Assembly: GCA_963836355.1 (NCBI GenBank)
Contig: CAWIJO010000018.1
Location: 406,778 to 470,777, forward strand
Length of the DNA stretch: 64,000 bases
Reading direction: 5' to 3'
Origin: Palsa-506 sp963836355
GTDB lineage: Bacteria; Actinomycetota; Actinomycetes; Streptosporangiales; Streptosporangiaceae
Shown: in pieces, positions 1 to 7,722 of the stretch
Layout: every line of letters starts with the position of its first letter
Numbering within the stretch: the stretch's first letter is position 1
Program-made: the position numbers and the translations under genes
Notes under the pieces: model-generated
The model's database searches: none
Seen by the model: only the letters and a program-made list of their open reading frames with translations
Told to the model about the DNA's origin: nothing

Positions 1-1861
1 GCTGAGGCCGGGCGAGCCGACGCAGCGCGAACAGGAACGCGCGTAGTTGCTCCCGGACCGGCGCGATCTGGCCGAGCGCGGCGATCCTGCTGGTCTTCGG
101 TCCGATCACCACTGCGATCAGGTCCGCGCCGACCAGGCCGTACGCGACGAGCGCCCGGCCGGCTAGCAGATCACGCAGGACGCCGACGGTAACCGGCCCG
201 GCCGGGGCACCGGTGAGAGAACTCGCCCGCCAGGTGGCCTGCCGAATCCGGTTCTCGATGACAGCCTGCTCGGCGGCGATCCGCTGAGCGCGCGCATGGA
301 CCGGGCCAGCGGGCCGGGCATCCTGCGCACCGTCATCCCTGGCCTCGGCATGAACCGCGCGCAGCGCCGTCAGATCTGCCCTGATCTCGTCGAACTCTGG
401 CGGCTCGACAGCCAGCAGGGCGGCGGCCCGGCTGCGCTCCATCCAGTGCAGCGCGCGGGCGGGCGAGCCGGTCCTGACGACGACATCCAGGCCCATGAGA
501 CCTAGCTCGGCGCCATGGCCGGAGGCAAGGGCGCGCAGTTCCACGGACGGCAGGCTGCGGCGATGGCGGGCGAGATCGCTGAGGCCGCGGCGGCAGTGCG
601 CCAGCACCGCGCGGTCATCGTGCCGCAGGCTCGCCGCGATAGCCGAGGAGACCTGGCCGCGGAGCCGGACCAGGACCGGAGCTCCGCGGGCCAGCGAGCC
701 GGCCCGGGTCAGCACGGCGATCGCCTGACGGCGGCGGCCGAGTGAAGCGGCAAGGCGCCCGGTCACCAGCAAGCCATCCACCGCGTCCGCCGCGATGCCC
801 AGAGCCGCGAGAGTCCGGGCTGCGGCGTGGGCCGCAGAAAGGTCAGCCCGCGTGGAGGTGCCGGACGTCAGCCTTGCCTCCGCCGTCACGAGCAGGGCGC
901 GGGCCCGCCAGGCCGGACGGGTCTGCCGCCGGAACGTGGCCGCCGCAGCCACAGATGCCGTGATGGCCTCGGCAGTGTTACCTTCCAGCAGCGCGAGCCT
1001 GGCGACGCGCAGCTGGGCTTCAGCCACCATCAGCGAGACCCCGGCGGCGGAGAACTCCGTTACGGCGAGCCGGGCGGCGGCGGCAGCCTCGGGCAGCAGC
1101 CGCAGCCCGATCAGGGCATCCGCATATTCGATGTAGTGCTCGCCGAGCGGCAGGCCGGCCGCCCGATAGGCCTGCGCCGCATCATCGAAGAGGGCAAGGC
1201 CCTCCGTGAACCGTCCAGACTGTACGGTGACCCACGCGCGGCTTAGCGCCGGCGGCGCGACGAGCGCGGGACCGATCTCGGCCGCCGCGGACAGCGCCTG
1301 TGCCAGCAGGCGGAGCGCCTGATCGTACCGGCCCTGCTGGGACTCGATCAGCGCCAGGTTGTTCGCGCACACCACGGCGCGCTGCGGGTCAGCCCGAGGA
1401 TCGGAGAGTATGCGGTGGTAAATAGCCTGGGCCTCGGCTAGCTGCCCGATGTTCTGCAGCAGCACGGCCCGGTGGATATCGAGCTCCGCGCTTCGCGTCC
1501 GGCTGACGAGGACTGCGGCCGCGCGCAGGTCGCGGTGTGCCGCGGCTATCCGGCCCAGTTCCTGGCTGACGTCGGCATGGCTCATCAGCAGGTCGCCGAG
1601 CGTGTCATCGAGATGGTGCCGCCGGGCGATCCGGCACGCCTCGTCCAGCAGCCGGATGGCCGCGCGGTCATCGAGCCGGGCGCGCTCGGCCCAGGCCAGC
1701 GCGCGCAGGGCCAAGGCTAACGCCTCAGGCTGGCGTGCCCGCCTAGCCGCGGCAACGAGCTCTTCGGCGGCGCGGCGGTACTTGTCAGGGTCGGCTACCA
1801 CGTCATCGTGCGCCCGCCGCGCACGTATCAAAAGGTCGTCAGAGGGCTCTGTCCCGGTCAA
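1..1861 (-). CDS. CHAT-domain TPR protein, C-terminus missing at window edge
   Basis: About 620 residues are readable from a TTG start at 1861 (an in-frame stop lies four codons upstream) to the left edge with no stop. Most of the protein is a run of Ala/Leu/Arg-rich helical hairpins typical of tetratricopeptide repeats. The last visible part, ending in the segment FALRRLARPQ, matches the beginning of the actinobacterial CHAT (caspase-like) domain, including an ALVAYGLV strand. The His/Cys catalytic pair would lie outside the window and cannot be checked. It is divergent from a subtilisin-type protease 72 bases away, an arrangement I recall from other actinomycetes. CHAT proteases cleave partner proteins in TPR-guided fashion, so a link to the neighbouring protease is inferred. 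The start codon is uncertain; a GTG about 20 codons downstream is an alternative. Confidence 0.8.
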   Translation of the reverse strand, partial: MTGTEPSDDLLIRARRAHDDVVADPDKYRRAAEELVAAARRARQPEALALALRALAWAERARLDDRAAIRLLDEACRIARRHHLDDTLGDLLMSHADVSQELGRIAAAHRDLRAAAVLVSRTRSAELDIHRAVLLQNIGQLAEAQAIYHRILSDPRADPQRAVVCANNLALIESQQGRYDQALRLLAQALSAAAEIGPALVAPPALSRAWVTVQSGRFTEGLALFDDAAQAYRAAGLPLGEHYIEYADALIGLRLLPEAAAAARLAVTEFSAAGVSLMVAEAQLRVARLALLEGNTAEAITASVAAAATFRRQTRPAWRARALLVTAEARLTSGTSTRADLSAAHAAARTLAALGIAADAVDGLLVTGRLAASLGRRRQAIAVLTRAGSLARGAPVLVRLRGQVSSAIAASLRHDDRAVLAHCRRGLSDLARHRRSLPSVELRALASGHGAELGLMGLDVVVRTGSPARALHWMERSRAAALLAVEPPEFDEIRADLTALRAVHAEARDDGAQDARPAGPVHARAQRIAAEQAVIENRIRQATWRASSLTGAPAGPVTVGVLRDLLAGRALVAYGLVGADLIAVVIGPKTSRIAALGQIAPVREQLRAFLFALRRLARPQ

Positions 1862-1933
1862 GAGGCGAACTCGCTACTACCCGGACCGTGCGGACAATGT
1901 CGGCGTGCGGTCAACGTCATATGAGAAGGATCG

Positions 1934-3403
1934 GTGAAATCCGTGCCGTTTGACGAGGAAAACACAGGCAATCCGTTCGAGGGGGACTTCGCGGGCCGTC
2001 CCGATCATGAGCCGTGGGGCGAGCTTGCGGCCGCCGTGCATCGCCAGGTAACCGAATTGACGCAGCGCCGCTACGATTCGTCGCTCCGGCACGAACGGCT
2101 AAGGATGCTGCAGCGGCGGCGAGCGCCCGGGCCAACTGAACCGGTTTCGGGCGGGCGGCCGGCGGCGGCCGGGGCGCAGCAGCCCGGGCCTGACGTGGGC
2201 GGCAGTCCTGCTGACAAGGTCACCCAGTTCGATTTCCTGCCGGCCGCTGTCGGCTTCGACACCCTGCTGGTGACCGGGGAATTGCTGATCACGGCCGAGT
2301 CATACGAAGGCCGGTCCGGCCGGGGCCAATACCGGGGCGCCCGGGACTACCTGGACGCGCTTGGCATGCAGGTGAGCGAGGTGGACTGCGCCGAGCTCCG
2401 GGACCGGGTCCTCCGGCTCACCCACCCGGGGATGAGCCCGCGGGACCTGTCCAACGTGGCCAAGGTACTGCGGCGGCGCGGGTTCACCGCGTCGCTCAGC
2501 AACGTCACGCCGACGGCTCCGGTGATGAAGTCCATCGGCGGGCCGCTGCCAGCACCGTCACCCGGCTCCTACCAGCCTGGCGCCAGCACGGGGACGCCGG
2601 CCAAGGTGGCGATCATCGACACCGGCATCTCCGCTGAATCCCGCGCGGACGGCTGGCTCCGCGACATACCGCGCGACGGCAACGTCGACCCGCTCGACAG
2701 CCTGCCGATGCCCGCGGGAGACGGCTACCTCGACTTCGATGCCGGGCACGGCACCTTTGTCGCCGGAATCGTCCAGCACATCGCGCCGGACGCGGAGATC
2801 AAGGTCTATCGGGCCATCGGCAGCGACGGCATGGCCCCGGAAGTTCAGGTTGCCTGCGAGATGATCCGCGCGGTCAAGGACGGCGCCCAGATCCTCAATC
2901 TCTCGCTCGGTTGCCAGACCCAGGACAACGTCCCGCCGATCGCCATCCGGGCGGCGCTGGATGTGATCGGAAAGCTGGAGCGCGAACAGGGCCGTGAAGT
3001 CCTGATCGTCGCGGCGGCCGGGAACTACGCCGACACGGTCCCCTGCTGGCCTGCTGCGTTCCACCGGGTGGTATCCGTCGCCGCGCTCGCGTCCGACCTG
3101 AAGCCAGCCCACTGGTCCACCCGCGGTTTCTGGGTCACCTGCTCGACTATCGGGCTGGGCCTGCGCTCGACCTACGTCGAGGGCAGGGAGTCTCCACTGG
3201 TCGATCAGGTTCCGCATGATTTTGGCCCGGATGCCTGGGCGGTGTGGAGCGGCACGTCGTTCGCCGCGCCGCAGTTGGCCGGCGCCCTCGCCCGGCTGCA
3301 CGACCGCAGCGAACCGCTCGGCGATACGCTGCGCAGGCTGCTCGCCGCCGGCCGCCCGATACCGGATTTCGGTCAGGCACTGAAGATACTCCCGGGCATC
3401 TGA
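1934..3403 (+). CDS. S8 family (subtilisin-like) serine peptidase
   Basis: A 489-residue serine endopeptidase. The subtilisin triad is complete: Asp229 in IIDTG, His272 in GHGTFVAG and Ser442 in SGTSFAAP. The oxyanion Asn is N364 in AAAGN. There is no signal peptide or membrane segment, so an intracellular enzyme is expected. Residues 1-210 form an unrecognised N-terminal region that may act as a propeptide or regulatory part. The GTG start at 1934 follows a GAGAAGGA ribosome site. It is divergent from the CHAT/TPR gene and followed by a sigma factor and a small partner protein on the same strand. The context suggests a regulated intracellular proteolysis cassette; the substrate is unknown. 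Confidence 0.9.
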   Translation: MKSVPFDEENTGNPFEGDFAGRPDHEPWGELAAAVHRQVTELTQRRYDSSLRHERLRMLQRRRAPGPTEPVSGGRPAAAGAQQPGPDVGGSPADKVTQFDFLPAAVGFDTLLVTGELLITAESYEGRSGRGQYRGARDYLDALGMQVSEVDCAELRDRVLRLTHPGMSPRDLSNVAKVLRRRGFTASLSNVTPTAPVMKSIGGPLPAPSPGSYQPGASTGTPAKVAIIDTGISAESRADGWLRDIPRDGNVDPLDSLPMPAGDGYLDFDAGHGTFVAGIVQHIAPDAEIKVYRAIGSDGMAPEVQVACEMIRAVKDGAQILNLSLGCQTQDNVPPIAIRAALDVIGKLEREQGREVLIVAAAGNYADTVPCWPAAFHRVVSVAALASDLKPAHWSTRGFWVTCSTIGLGLRSTYVEGRESPLVDQVPHDFGPDAWAVWSGTSFAAPQLAGALARLHDRSEPLGDTLRRLLAAGRPIPDFGQALKILPGI

Positions 3404-3519
3404 AGATGCCGGACTCTCAGCTCATGTATCACCGCAGCCCGGCTGCGATCTGTTTTCCTAGGCGGAAAAGGCAGCACTTCGGCGCGCCAGATCCGTCGTC
3501 GGGTAGGAAGATGGTGCAC

Positions 3520-4143
3520 ATGGCGGATTCTTCCGAAGTCAGCCGGTTAGTCCGGGACAGCGCAGACGGCAGCGCCGAAGCGTGGGATGAACTCGTGCGC
3601 CGCTACGCCCCGCTCGTGATGGCCGTGGCCAAGAGCTACCAGCTCACCGGCGCGGACGCGCAAGACGTTAGCCAGACTGTCTGGCTGCGGCTCGTCGAGC
3701 ACCTGTCGAATCTGCGCGAGCCGGATGCGCTGCCGGGCTGGCTAGTGACGACCACGCAGCGTGAATGTCGTCATCACGCTCGGCAAGCGCGGCGGGTACT
3801 TCCGGTGGATCCGCAGGAAGATGGCGCCATGCAGCAGCACCTGACGGCAGACCCTGATACCGAAATGCTGCGGGCCGAACTGCACCAGGCGCTGCGGGAC
3901 GGCATGGCCGAACTGCCCGCAAGGGACCAGTGGCTGCTGCGCCTTCGCTCGGCCGACCCGCCGATGCCCTATTCCGAAATCAGCGAGCTGCTTGGGATGC
4001 CGATCGGGAGTATCGGCCCAACCCTCCAGCGCTGCCTTGCCCGGCTGCGGGAAACCACCGCAGTGCGGGCCTACCTGACGGTTGGCTCGAGCGCCGGCCG
4101 GGGGAAGGGAGATGATCAGCGTGAGCTCGCCGAAGTGGACTGA
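3520..4143 (+). CDS. RNA polymerase sigma-70 family (ECF-type) factor
   Basis: A 207-residue sigma factor. Region 2 (about residues 15-85) carries the RRYAPLVMAVAKSYQL and DAQDVSQTVWLRL segments. Region 4 (about 130-185) has the helix-turn-helix PYSEISELLGMPIGSIGPTLQRC. ATG 3520 is chosen because AGGAAG lies nine bases upstream; ATG 3511 would sit directly on that site. The reading frame is open further upstream, but that part overlaps the protease gene and is unlikely to be translated. The gene lies between the S8 protease and a small protein whose start overlaps its end. It probably transcribes this cassette or a stress regulon. No classical anti-sigma gene is visible next to it. Confidence 0.9.
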   Translation: MADSSEVSRLVRDSADGSAEAWDELVRRYAPLVMAVAKSYQLTGADAQDVSQTVWLRLVEHLSNLREPDALPGWLVTTTQRECRHHARQARRVLPVDPQEDGAMQQHLTADPDTEMLRAELHQALRDGMAELPARDQWLLRLRSADPPMPYSEISELLGMPIGSIGPTLQRCLARLRETTAVRAYLTVGSSAGRGKGDDQRELAEVD

Positions 4144-4606
4144 CGACGACGAACTGCTGGCGGAGCTACGCGACGCGCTGCGGGGTGACCTGGTTGACGA
4201 CACCGTCATCCGGGCCGCCCGGGAGGCATTCAGCTGGCGTATGACTGATGCCGATATTGAGCTCTTTACCCTGGTCGCCGATTACGGCCTGGAGGCCGGC
4301 CGAGAACGGAGTTCGCCCGCCGGCGCTGGCGCGCAGGTCCGTGGCGGCGGGCGCGGGCCGCAGGCGCTGGTCTTCCAGGGCGAGCGGATGAGCGTGCAGA
4401 TCGAGATAGACGAATCCGGGATTGTTGGTCAGCTGATACCACCGCAGCCTGGCCAGGTGACCCTGGTGACCGCAGACGGCCCGCAGGCCACAACGCAGGC
4501 AGACGAGGTTGGCTGCTTCTCGCTGCCGATGCCCGGTTCTGGACCATTGCGCCTGGACTGCCAGCTCGGCGACTACCACTTCCTCACCGAGTGGGCGACT
4601 GCCTAG
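4112..4606 (+). CDS. Conserved hypothetical protein linked to sigma factor
   Basis: About 164 residues, soluble, with no signal peptide. The N-terminal 50 residues (WTDDDELLAELRDALR then AREAFSWR) are helical. The C-terminal half (about 85-160) is beta-rich, with LVGQLIPPQPGQVTLVT and a DEVGCFSLP strand like small regulatory beta-sandwich domains. The first 32 bases overlap the sigma factor gene, so the two are probably translationally coupled. ATG 4112 sits only two bases from the GGGAAGGGAG ribosome site; GTG 4121 has better spacing and may be the true start. I recall this family as the usual partner of such sigma factors in actinomycete CHAT/S8 cassettes. A role in holding or modulating sigma is inferred, not shown. 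Confidence 0.75.
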   Translation: MISVSSPKWTDDDELLAELRDALRGDLVDDTVIRAAREAFSWRMTDADIELFTLVADYGLEAGRERSSPAGAGAQVRGGGRGPQALVFQGERMSVQIEIDESGIVGQLIPPQPGQVTLVTADGPQATTQADEVGCFSLPMPGSGPLRLDCQLGDYHFLTEWATA

Positions 4607-4700
4607 CGCGGCGCACGGGCCGTGCAGACGGCGATTGCCCGGAAACCGCGCCGAGGGCAGCTGCCGCGGCCGGCAGCAGCTACCAGCCGCCCGGCGGCGG

Positions 4701-5156
4701 CTAGGCCCTTCGCTTGCGGCTTCCGGCGACTGAAGCCGCTGCACCGGTGAGGCCGTAGGCGGCGGCGCCATGCCAGAGCGCCGCGAATGTGCCGCCGAAC
4801 ATGCCGCCGCCGCCAAGCACGACGGACAGCACGAAGACGATCATCGCGCAGGCAACGCCCGGCAGGACGGCGAAACGCCACGGGTTCTGCCTGGCCCAGC
4901 GCATCGCGCGGCCCGACCGGGAACTCAGCACGGCGCCGCCCGCAGCCACTGCGACGAAAGCAACGGCGCCAGCCGACAGCGATCCGGCCAGGCCGAGATG
5001 CCCGGTCATCAGGTGCAAGACAAGGTCGCCGCCGGCCACGACCGCGCCCGTCGCGCCGGCCGCGGCCCACGGGGCCTCGGACATCGCGGCGCCGGAGACC
5101 GCCATCTCGTCGCGCCGGGACAGGCCCGGCTCTCCCTTGCGCGTTGGTGCCGACAT
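4701..5156 (-). CDS. Small multi-pass membrane protein, function unknown
   Basis: A 151-residue protein from ATG 5156 preceded by a GGGAG ribosome site. An in-frame start further upstream at 5216 exists but lacks a good site. The first 35 residues are polar (APTRKGEPGLSRRDEM). After that come about four hydrophobic segments: around residues 35-55, 58-75, 95-115 and 118-135. The glycine-rich stretch VVLGGGGMFGGTF lies between the last two. The C-terminus is basic (GSRKRRA), consistent with a cytoplasmic end. I do not recognise a family. It is converging with the small sigma-linked gene and stands alone, so no operon context helps. Confidence 0.6.
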   Translation of the reverse strand: MSAPTRKGEPGLSRRDEMAVSGAAMSEAPWAAAGATGAVVAGGDLVLHLMTGHLGLAGSLSAGAVAFVAVAAGGAVLSSRSGRAMRWARQNPWRFAVLPGVACAMIVFVLSVVLGGGGMFGGTFAALWHGAAAYGLTGAAASVAGSRKRRA

Positions 5157-5445
5157 CGTCACTCCCTGGGTCGCGGACGAGCACTCCATAGTCAAGATAT
5201 ATCGCTTCTTCGCCAAGTGCCAGTCGGCGGCCGGAATTTGGCCGGTCTGCCGCTGGCCAGGGATGGCCGGCCGCAGCTGCGCGATCCGACCCGGGGCCAG
5301 CTAGCCAGGTGGAGGTCCTCGCCGGTGGCCGGATAAGTCCCTATCCCGTCAAGGCGGCGACGGACGATGAGCGGGACGAGCCGTTTAGGCGAACGACTCG
5401 GCTGCGGGCCTGTTCACCACAGTGCTGGCGATGGTCGGTGCCATG

Positions 5446-5925
5446 TCAGCGGCCCTCGAGCAGGGCGGCGTACCGGGCCAGGTAGAGCGGCCATCCCTGG
5501 TCGCCGTCGACGCCGTCGCTGACCGACTGCCAGCCGGGACCGTGCCGGCCGAGGTGGCGGTGCTCCAGTTCGACCCGGGTGCGGTCCGGTCCCTCGGCCA
5601 CGAACCGGACCTCGACCTCGCTGGTCAGCTCCGGGTCGGTCTCGACCTGCCATTGCGGGCTGATGTCCCAGCTGAACACCACGCGGGCTGATGGCTCGTA
5701 GGCCAGGATCCGCGCCCACCGGCACTCGCTGCCGTCGACGGCACGGTCGTAGATGTGTCCGCCGACGCGGGGCTCGAAGACTGTCTCGGCGATCGCGGCC
5801 GCGAGCAGGTTATGCTCAGGCGGCTTGAAGTCGCCGAACCTCTCGGTGAACGCTGTGAAGGCCTGCTCGACCGGCGCGTTGACCACCACCTGCTTGCGGA
5901 CAACGGGGACTTCGGTTCGGGTCAT
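5446..5925 (-). CDS. SRPBCC (AHSA1-like) domain protein
   Basis: A 159-residue single-domain protein of the START/Bet v1-like superfamily. It opens with RKQVVVNAPVEQAFTAFTER, the usual first strand and helix. It continues with VGGHIYDR and a central ARVVFSWDISP strand, and ends with a long C-terminal helix (GWPLYLARYAALLEG). Members bind hydrophobic ligands or act as chaperone-like factors. The start overlaps the stop of the upstream ArsR gene by four bases (ATGA), so the two are co-translated. Paired ArsR-SRPBCC operons are common in actinomycetes. The ligand is unknown. Confidence 0.85.
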   Translation of the reverse strand: MTRTEVPVVRKQVVVNAPVEQAFTAFTERFGDFKPPEHNLLAAAIAETVFEPRVGGHIYDRAVDGSECRWARILAYEPSARVVFSWDISPQWQVETDPELTSEVEVRFVAEGPDRTRVELEHRHLGRHGPGWQSVSDGVDGDQGWPLYLARYAALLEGR

Positions 5926-6245
5926 GGACTCTCCTCGGTCGCTTCTTCGGCAACATCGGTGTAGCTGGCCAGAGCCCGCTGCCAGAAGGTGTCGAGCTGA
6001 TCGCGCAACGCGGCCACCGCCGTCGGATTGAGCCGGTAGACACGTCTGGTGCCGACCGCGCGTTCACTGACCAGGCCGGCGTCCTTGAGGACCTTCAGGT
6101 GCTGGGAGACCGCCGACCGGCTGACCGGCAGCTCCGCGGCCAATGCTCCCACCGCCTGCGGCCCTTCTGCCAGGCGGCTGACGATGGCGCGCCGGGTCCC
6201 GTCCGCCAGCGCGCTCCAGCCGTCACTTACTCGGTCAGGATCCAC
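5922..6245 (-). CDS. ArsR-family winged-helix transcriptional regulator
   Basis: A 107-residue repressor-type protein. The winged helix spans about residues 10-85, with LADGTRRAIVSRLAEG as first helix and the recognition helix SRSAVSQHLKVLKDAGLV. The wing is RAVGTRRVYRLN. None of the cysteine metal motifs typical of ArsR/SmtB sensors are present, so it belongs to the subgroup paired with SRPBCC proteins. The start is GTG at 6245. A perfect 13-bp inverted repeat overlaps this start and is a probable self-operator. It forms an operon with the downstream SRPBCC gene. Confidence 0.9.
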   Translation of the reverse strand: MDPDRVSDGWSALADGTRRAIVSRLAEGPQAVGALAAELPVSRSAVSQHLKVLKDAGLVSERAVGTRRVYRLNPTAVAALRDQLDTFWQRALASYTDVAEEATEESP

Positions 6246-6256
6246 TAACGGTTAGT
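6244..6256. promoter_or_regulatory. Candidate ArsR operator palindrome
   Basis: ACTAAC-G-GTTAGT is a perfect 6-1-6 inverted repeat covering the GTG start codon and the bases just upstream of the ArsR gene. Binding here would block transcription initiation or early elongation, fitting autoregulation. The assignment is inferred from position and symmetry only. Confidence 0.45.
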
Positions 6257-6317
6257 AGTTCCTGACAGAGCGGCTGACGTCAAGGCCCCGCACGAGGTGG
6301 GCCTGGAAAGGGGGCTG

Positions 6318-6462
6318 GAACTATGTCACCGCCGCCGGGCCCGCGCCGAGGACCGCATCCGGTCCGCGAAAAGACACCGGCCTGACCAACCTGCGGCTGC
6401 ATGACCTGGACCGGAACCGGATCTGGTGCGCGATCGTGGCCCTCGCGGTCGCGAACTCGCAT
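6318..6462 (+). pseudogene. IS1380-family transposase remnant
   Basis: Two adjacent frames together read like the late DDE region of IS1380-type transposases. The first is ELCHRRRARAEDRIRSAK from 6318. The second is DTGLTNLRLHDLDRNRIW followed by CAIVALAV, ending near 6450. The two are separated by a one-base shift in the AAAAG tract around 6369-6373. The usual family sequence there is close to R-RRRARCEDRIR-AKDTGL-NLPLHDF-QN-IW. Everything upstream and downstream of this 50-residue piece is gone and no terminal inverted repeats were found. It is therefore a dead fragment, not an active insertion sequence. Confidence 0.6.
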
Positions 6463-7278
6463 GATGGGGAGTCCTGCATTCGGTAGTGTCAGCAGCCATG
6501 CAACGCCGAGCGAATTGCTGCAAGCCCTGATACTGCAGTTAGGTGCTGCGACAGCAAAGGCAACAACAAACTCCCGTCCTTCATAGCCGACAAGTAATCG
6601 GGATGTGTATCTGCAGACTTCGGAGTCGCTAAGATTGGCAGGGCCGAAGGCCATGTAATTTCTTACATAAGCGGCAACCAGAACATCCGGATTCGCGATG
6701 GATTCACGATTATAGATCGAAGGCTAGCTGACACATAATGTTCGAGTAGAGTGGCGTAAAGAATAATCCAGCATACTCGCGGATAATTGTACTGAATGGT
6801 ACTACTGCGATAGCCAGCGCAGCGACGGGCTTTGAATAAGGTAATGACCAATGGGTCTTGTTGGTTAATCTTCTGTTGTGTCCGCGCTGGCCTGCGAGGG
6901 CTGTGCCTGGAGGCTGCTGATCAGCACGCAGGGCAGGGCGGAGGCTGCTGATCGGCGGCCCCAGGGGTAGACGCGGAGGCTGCCGGTGGGCGTCCAGCTA
7001 TCATCTGAAACGGGGTCAGGTCCGGGAACCACGGCTCATCGCGCTCTAGCGCCGAAGCCCGGCCCAAAGCCGCAGATCAACTATGTCGGCAACGCGCTGC
7101 TTCGGCGGCGTGGCCGTCTGGCTGCGGCGCCAAAGAGAATCCTCAGAGAGCTTTCAGCTAACCTCCAGGCCACTGATGCTTACTTGACTTGATACGGGTA
7201 AGGAAGCGGGCAACGCACGGCCGGCAATCTTCGGCTCCAGACGGAAAGTACGCTGGGACCGGGCCAGAGGTGGTGGAG
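6463..7278. other. Non-coding stretch with AT-rich island
   Basis: No convincing gene is seen between the transposase remnant and the htrA region. Bases about 6640-6850 are clearly lower in GC than the surroundings and contain only a weak 62-codon minus-strand ORF (6663-6851) without family resemblance. Around 6915-6985 the phrase GGAGGCTGCTGATC is repeated twice with a degenerate third copy. With the IS relic next door this is probably an old insertion scar. Confidence 0.4.
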
Positions 7279-7722
7279 ATGCAGGAAGACCAGAGCGGAA
7301 GCGGTAGTCAGCCGCAGGAGCGGGCCGGCGCGCGGCCACCGCTAGCGGGCGACGGCGTCCAGCATGCGCAGGGCGCGCAGCAGGTGCCGGACGAGGTCGA
7401 GCACACGCAAGATCTGGTTCAGTACATGTCGGACGCGGAAGTTCAGCCAGCCGAAGCCCAGCCAGCCGAAGCCCAGCCAGCCGAAGCCCAGCACAAAAAG
7501 CCACAGCCCAGCCAGCCGAAGCCCAGCCAGCCAGCCACAGCCCAGCCACAGCCCAGCCAGCCGAAGCCCAGCCAGCACCAGCCCAGCCAGCACCAGCCCA
7601 GCCAGCACCAGGCCTGTCGGCGATGCGTGGGGCGGACCTGGCCGATACCGATCGGGCAATGCGGGCGCACGACAGTGCCACGCCGCGCTCAGCCGACGGC
7701 CCGAAGCCAGCCGGGCCGGTAA
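7279..7722 (+). CDS. N-terminal part of HtrA-like protease, frameshifted
   Basis: ATG 7279 follows a good GGTGGAG ribosome site and opens a polar frame beginning MQEDQSGSGSQPQERAGA. From about residue 55 it runs into QPAEA repeats (three in a row) and then an AAAAA tract at 7495-7499. In this frame the later sequence becomes PSQPKPSQ and ends at 7722 with no domain. In the next frame the QPAEAQPA phrase resumes straight after the A-tract and continues, open, into the HtrA coding region. This piece therefore looks like the true start of the protease gene, separated by one missing base or by slippage. Confidence 0.5.
   Translation: MQEDQSGSGSQPQERAGARPPLAGDGVQHAQGAQQVPDEVEHTQDLVQYMSDAEVQPAEAQPAEAQPAEAQHKKPQPSQPKPSQPATAQPQPSQPKPSQHQPSQHQPSQHQACRRCVGRTWPIPIGQCGRTTVPRRAQPTARSQPGR

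Noticed and set aside
1449..1937. 162-residue plus-strand frame rich in Ser/Arg
   Set aside because: It is the antisense shadow of the CHAT/TPR gene, shown by its low-complexity Ser/Arg composition and no ribosome site.
6663..6851. 62-residue minus-strand frame in the AT-rich island
   Set aside because: No ribosome site, no family resemblance and the composition looks random; kept only as part of the scar description.
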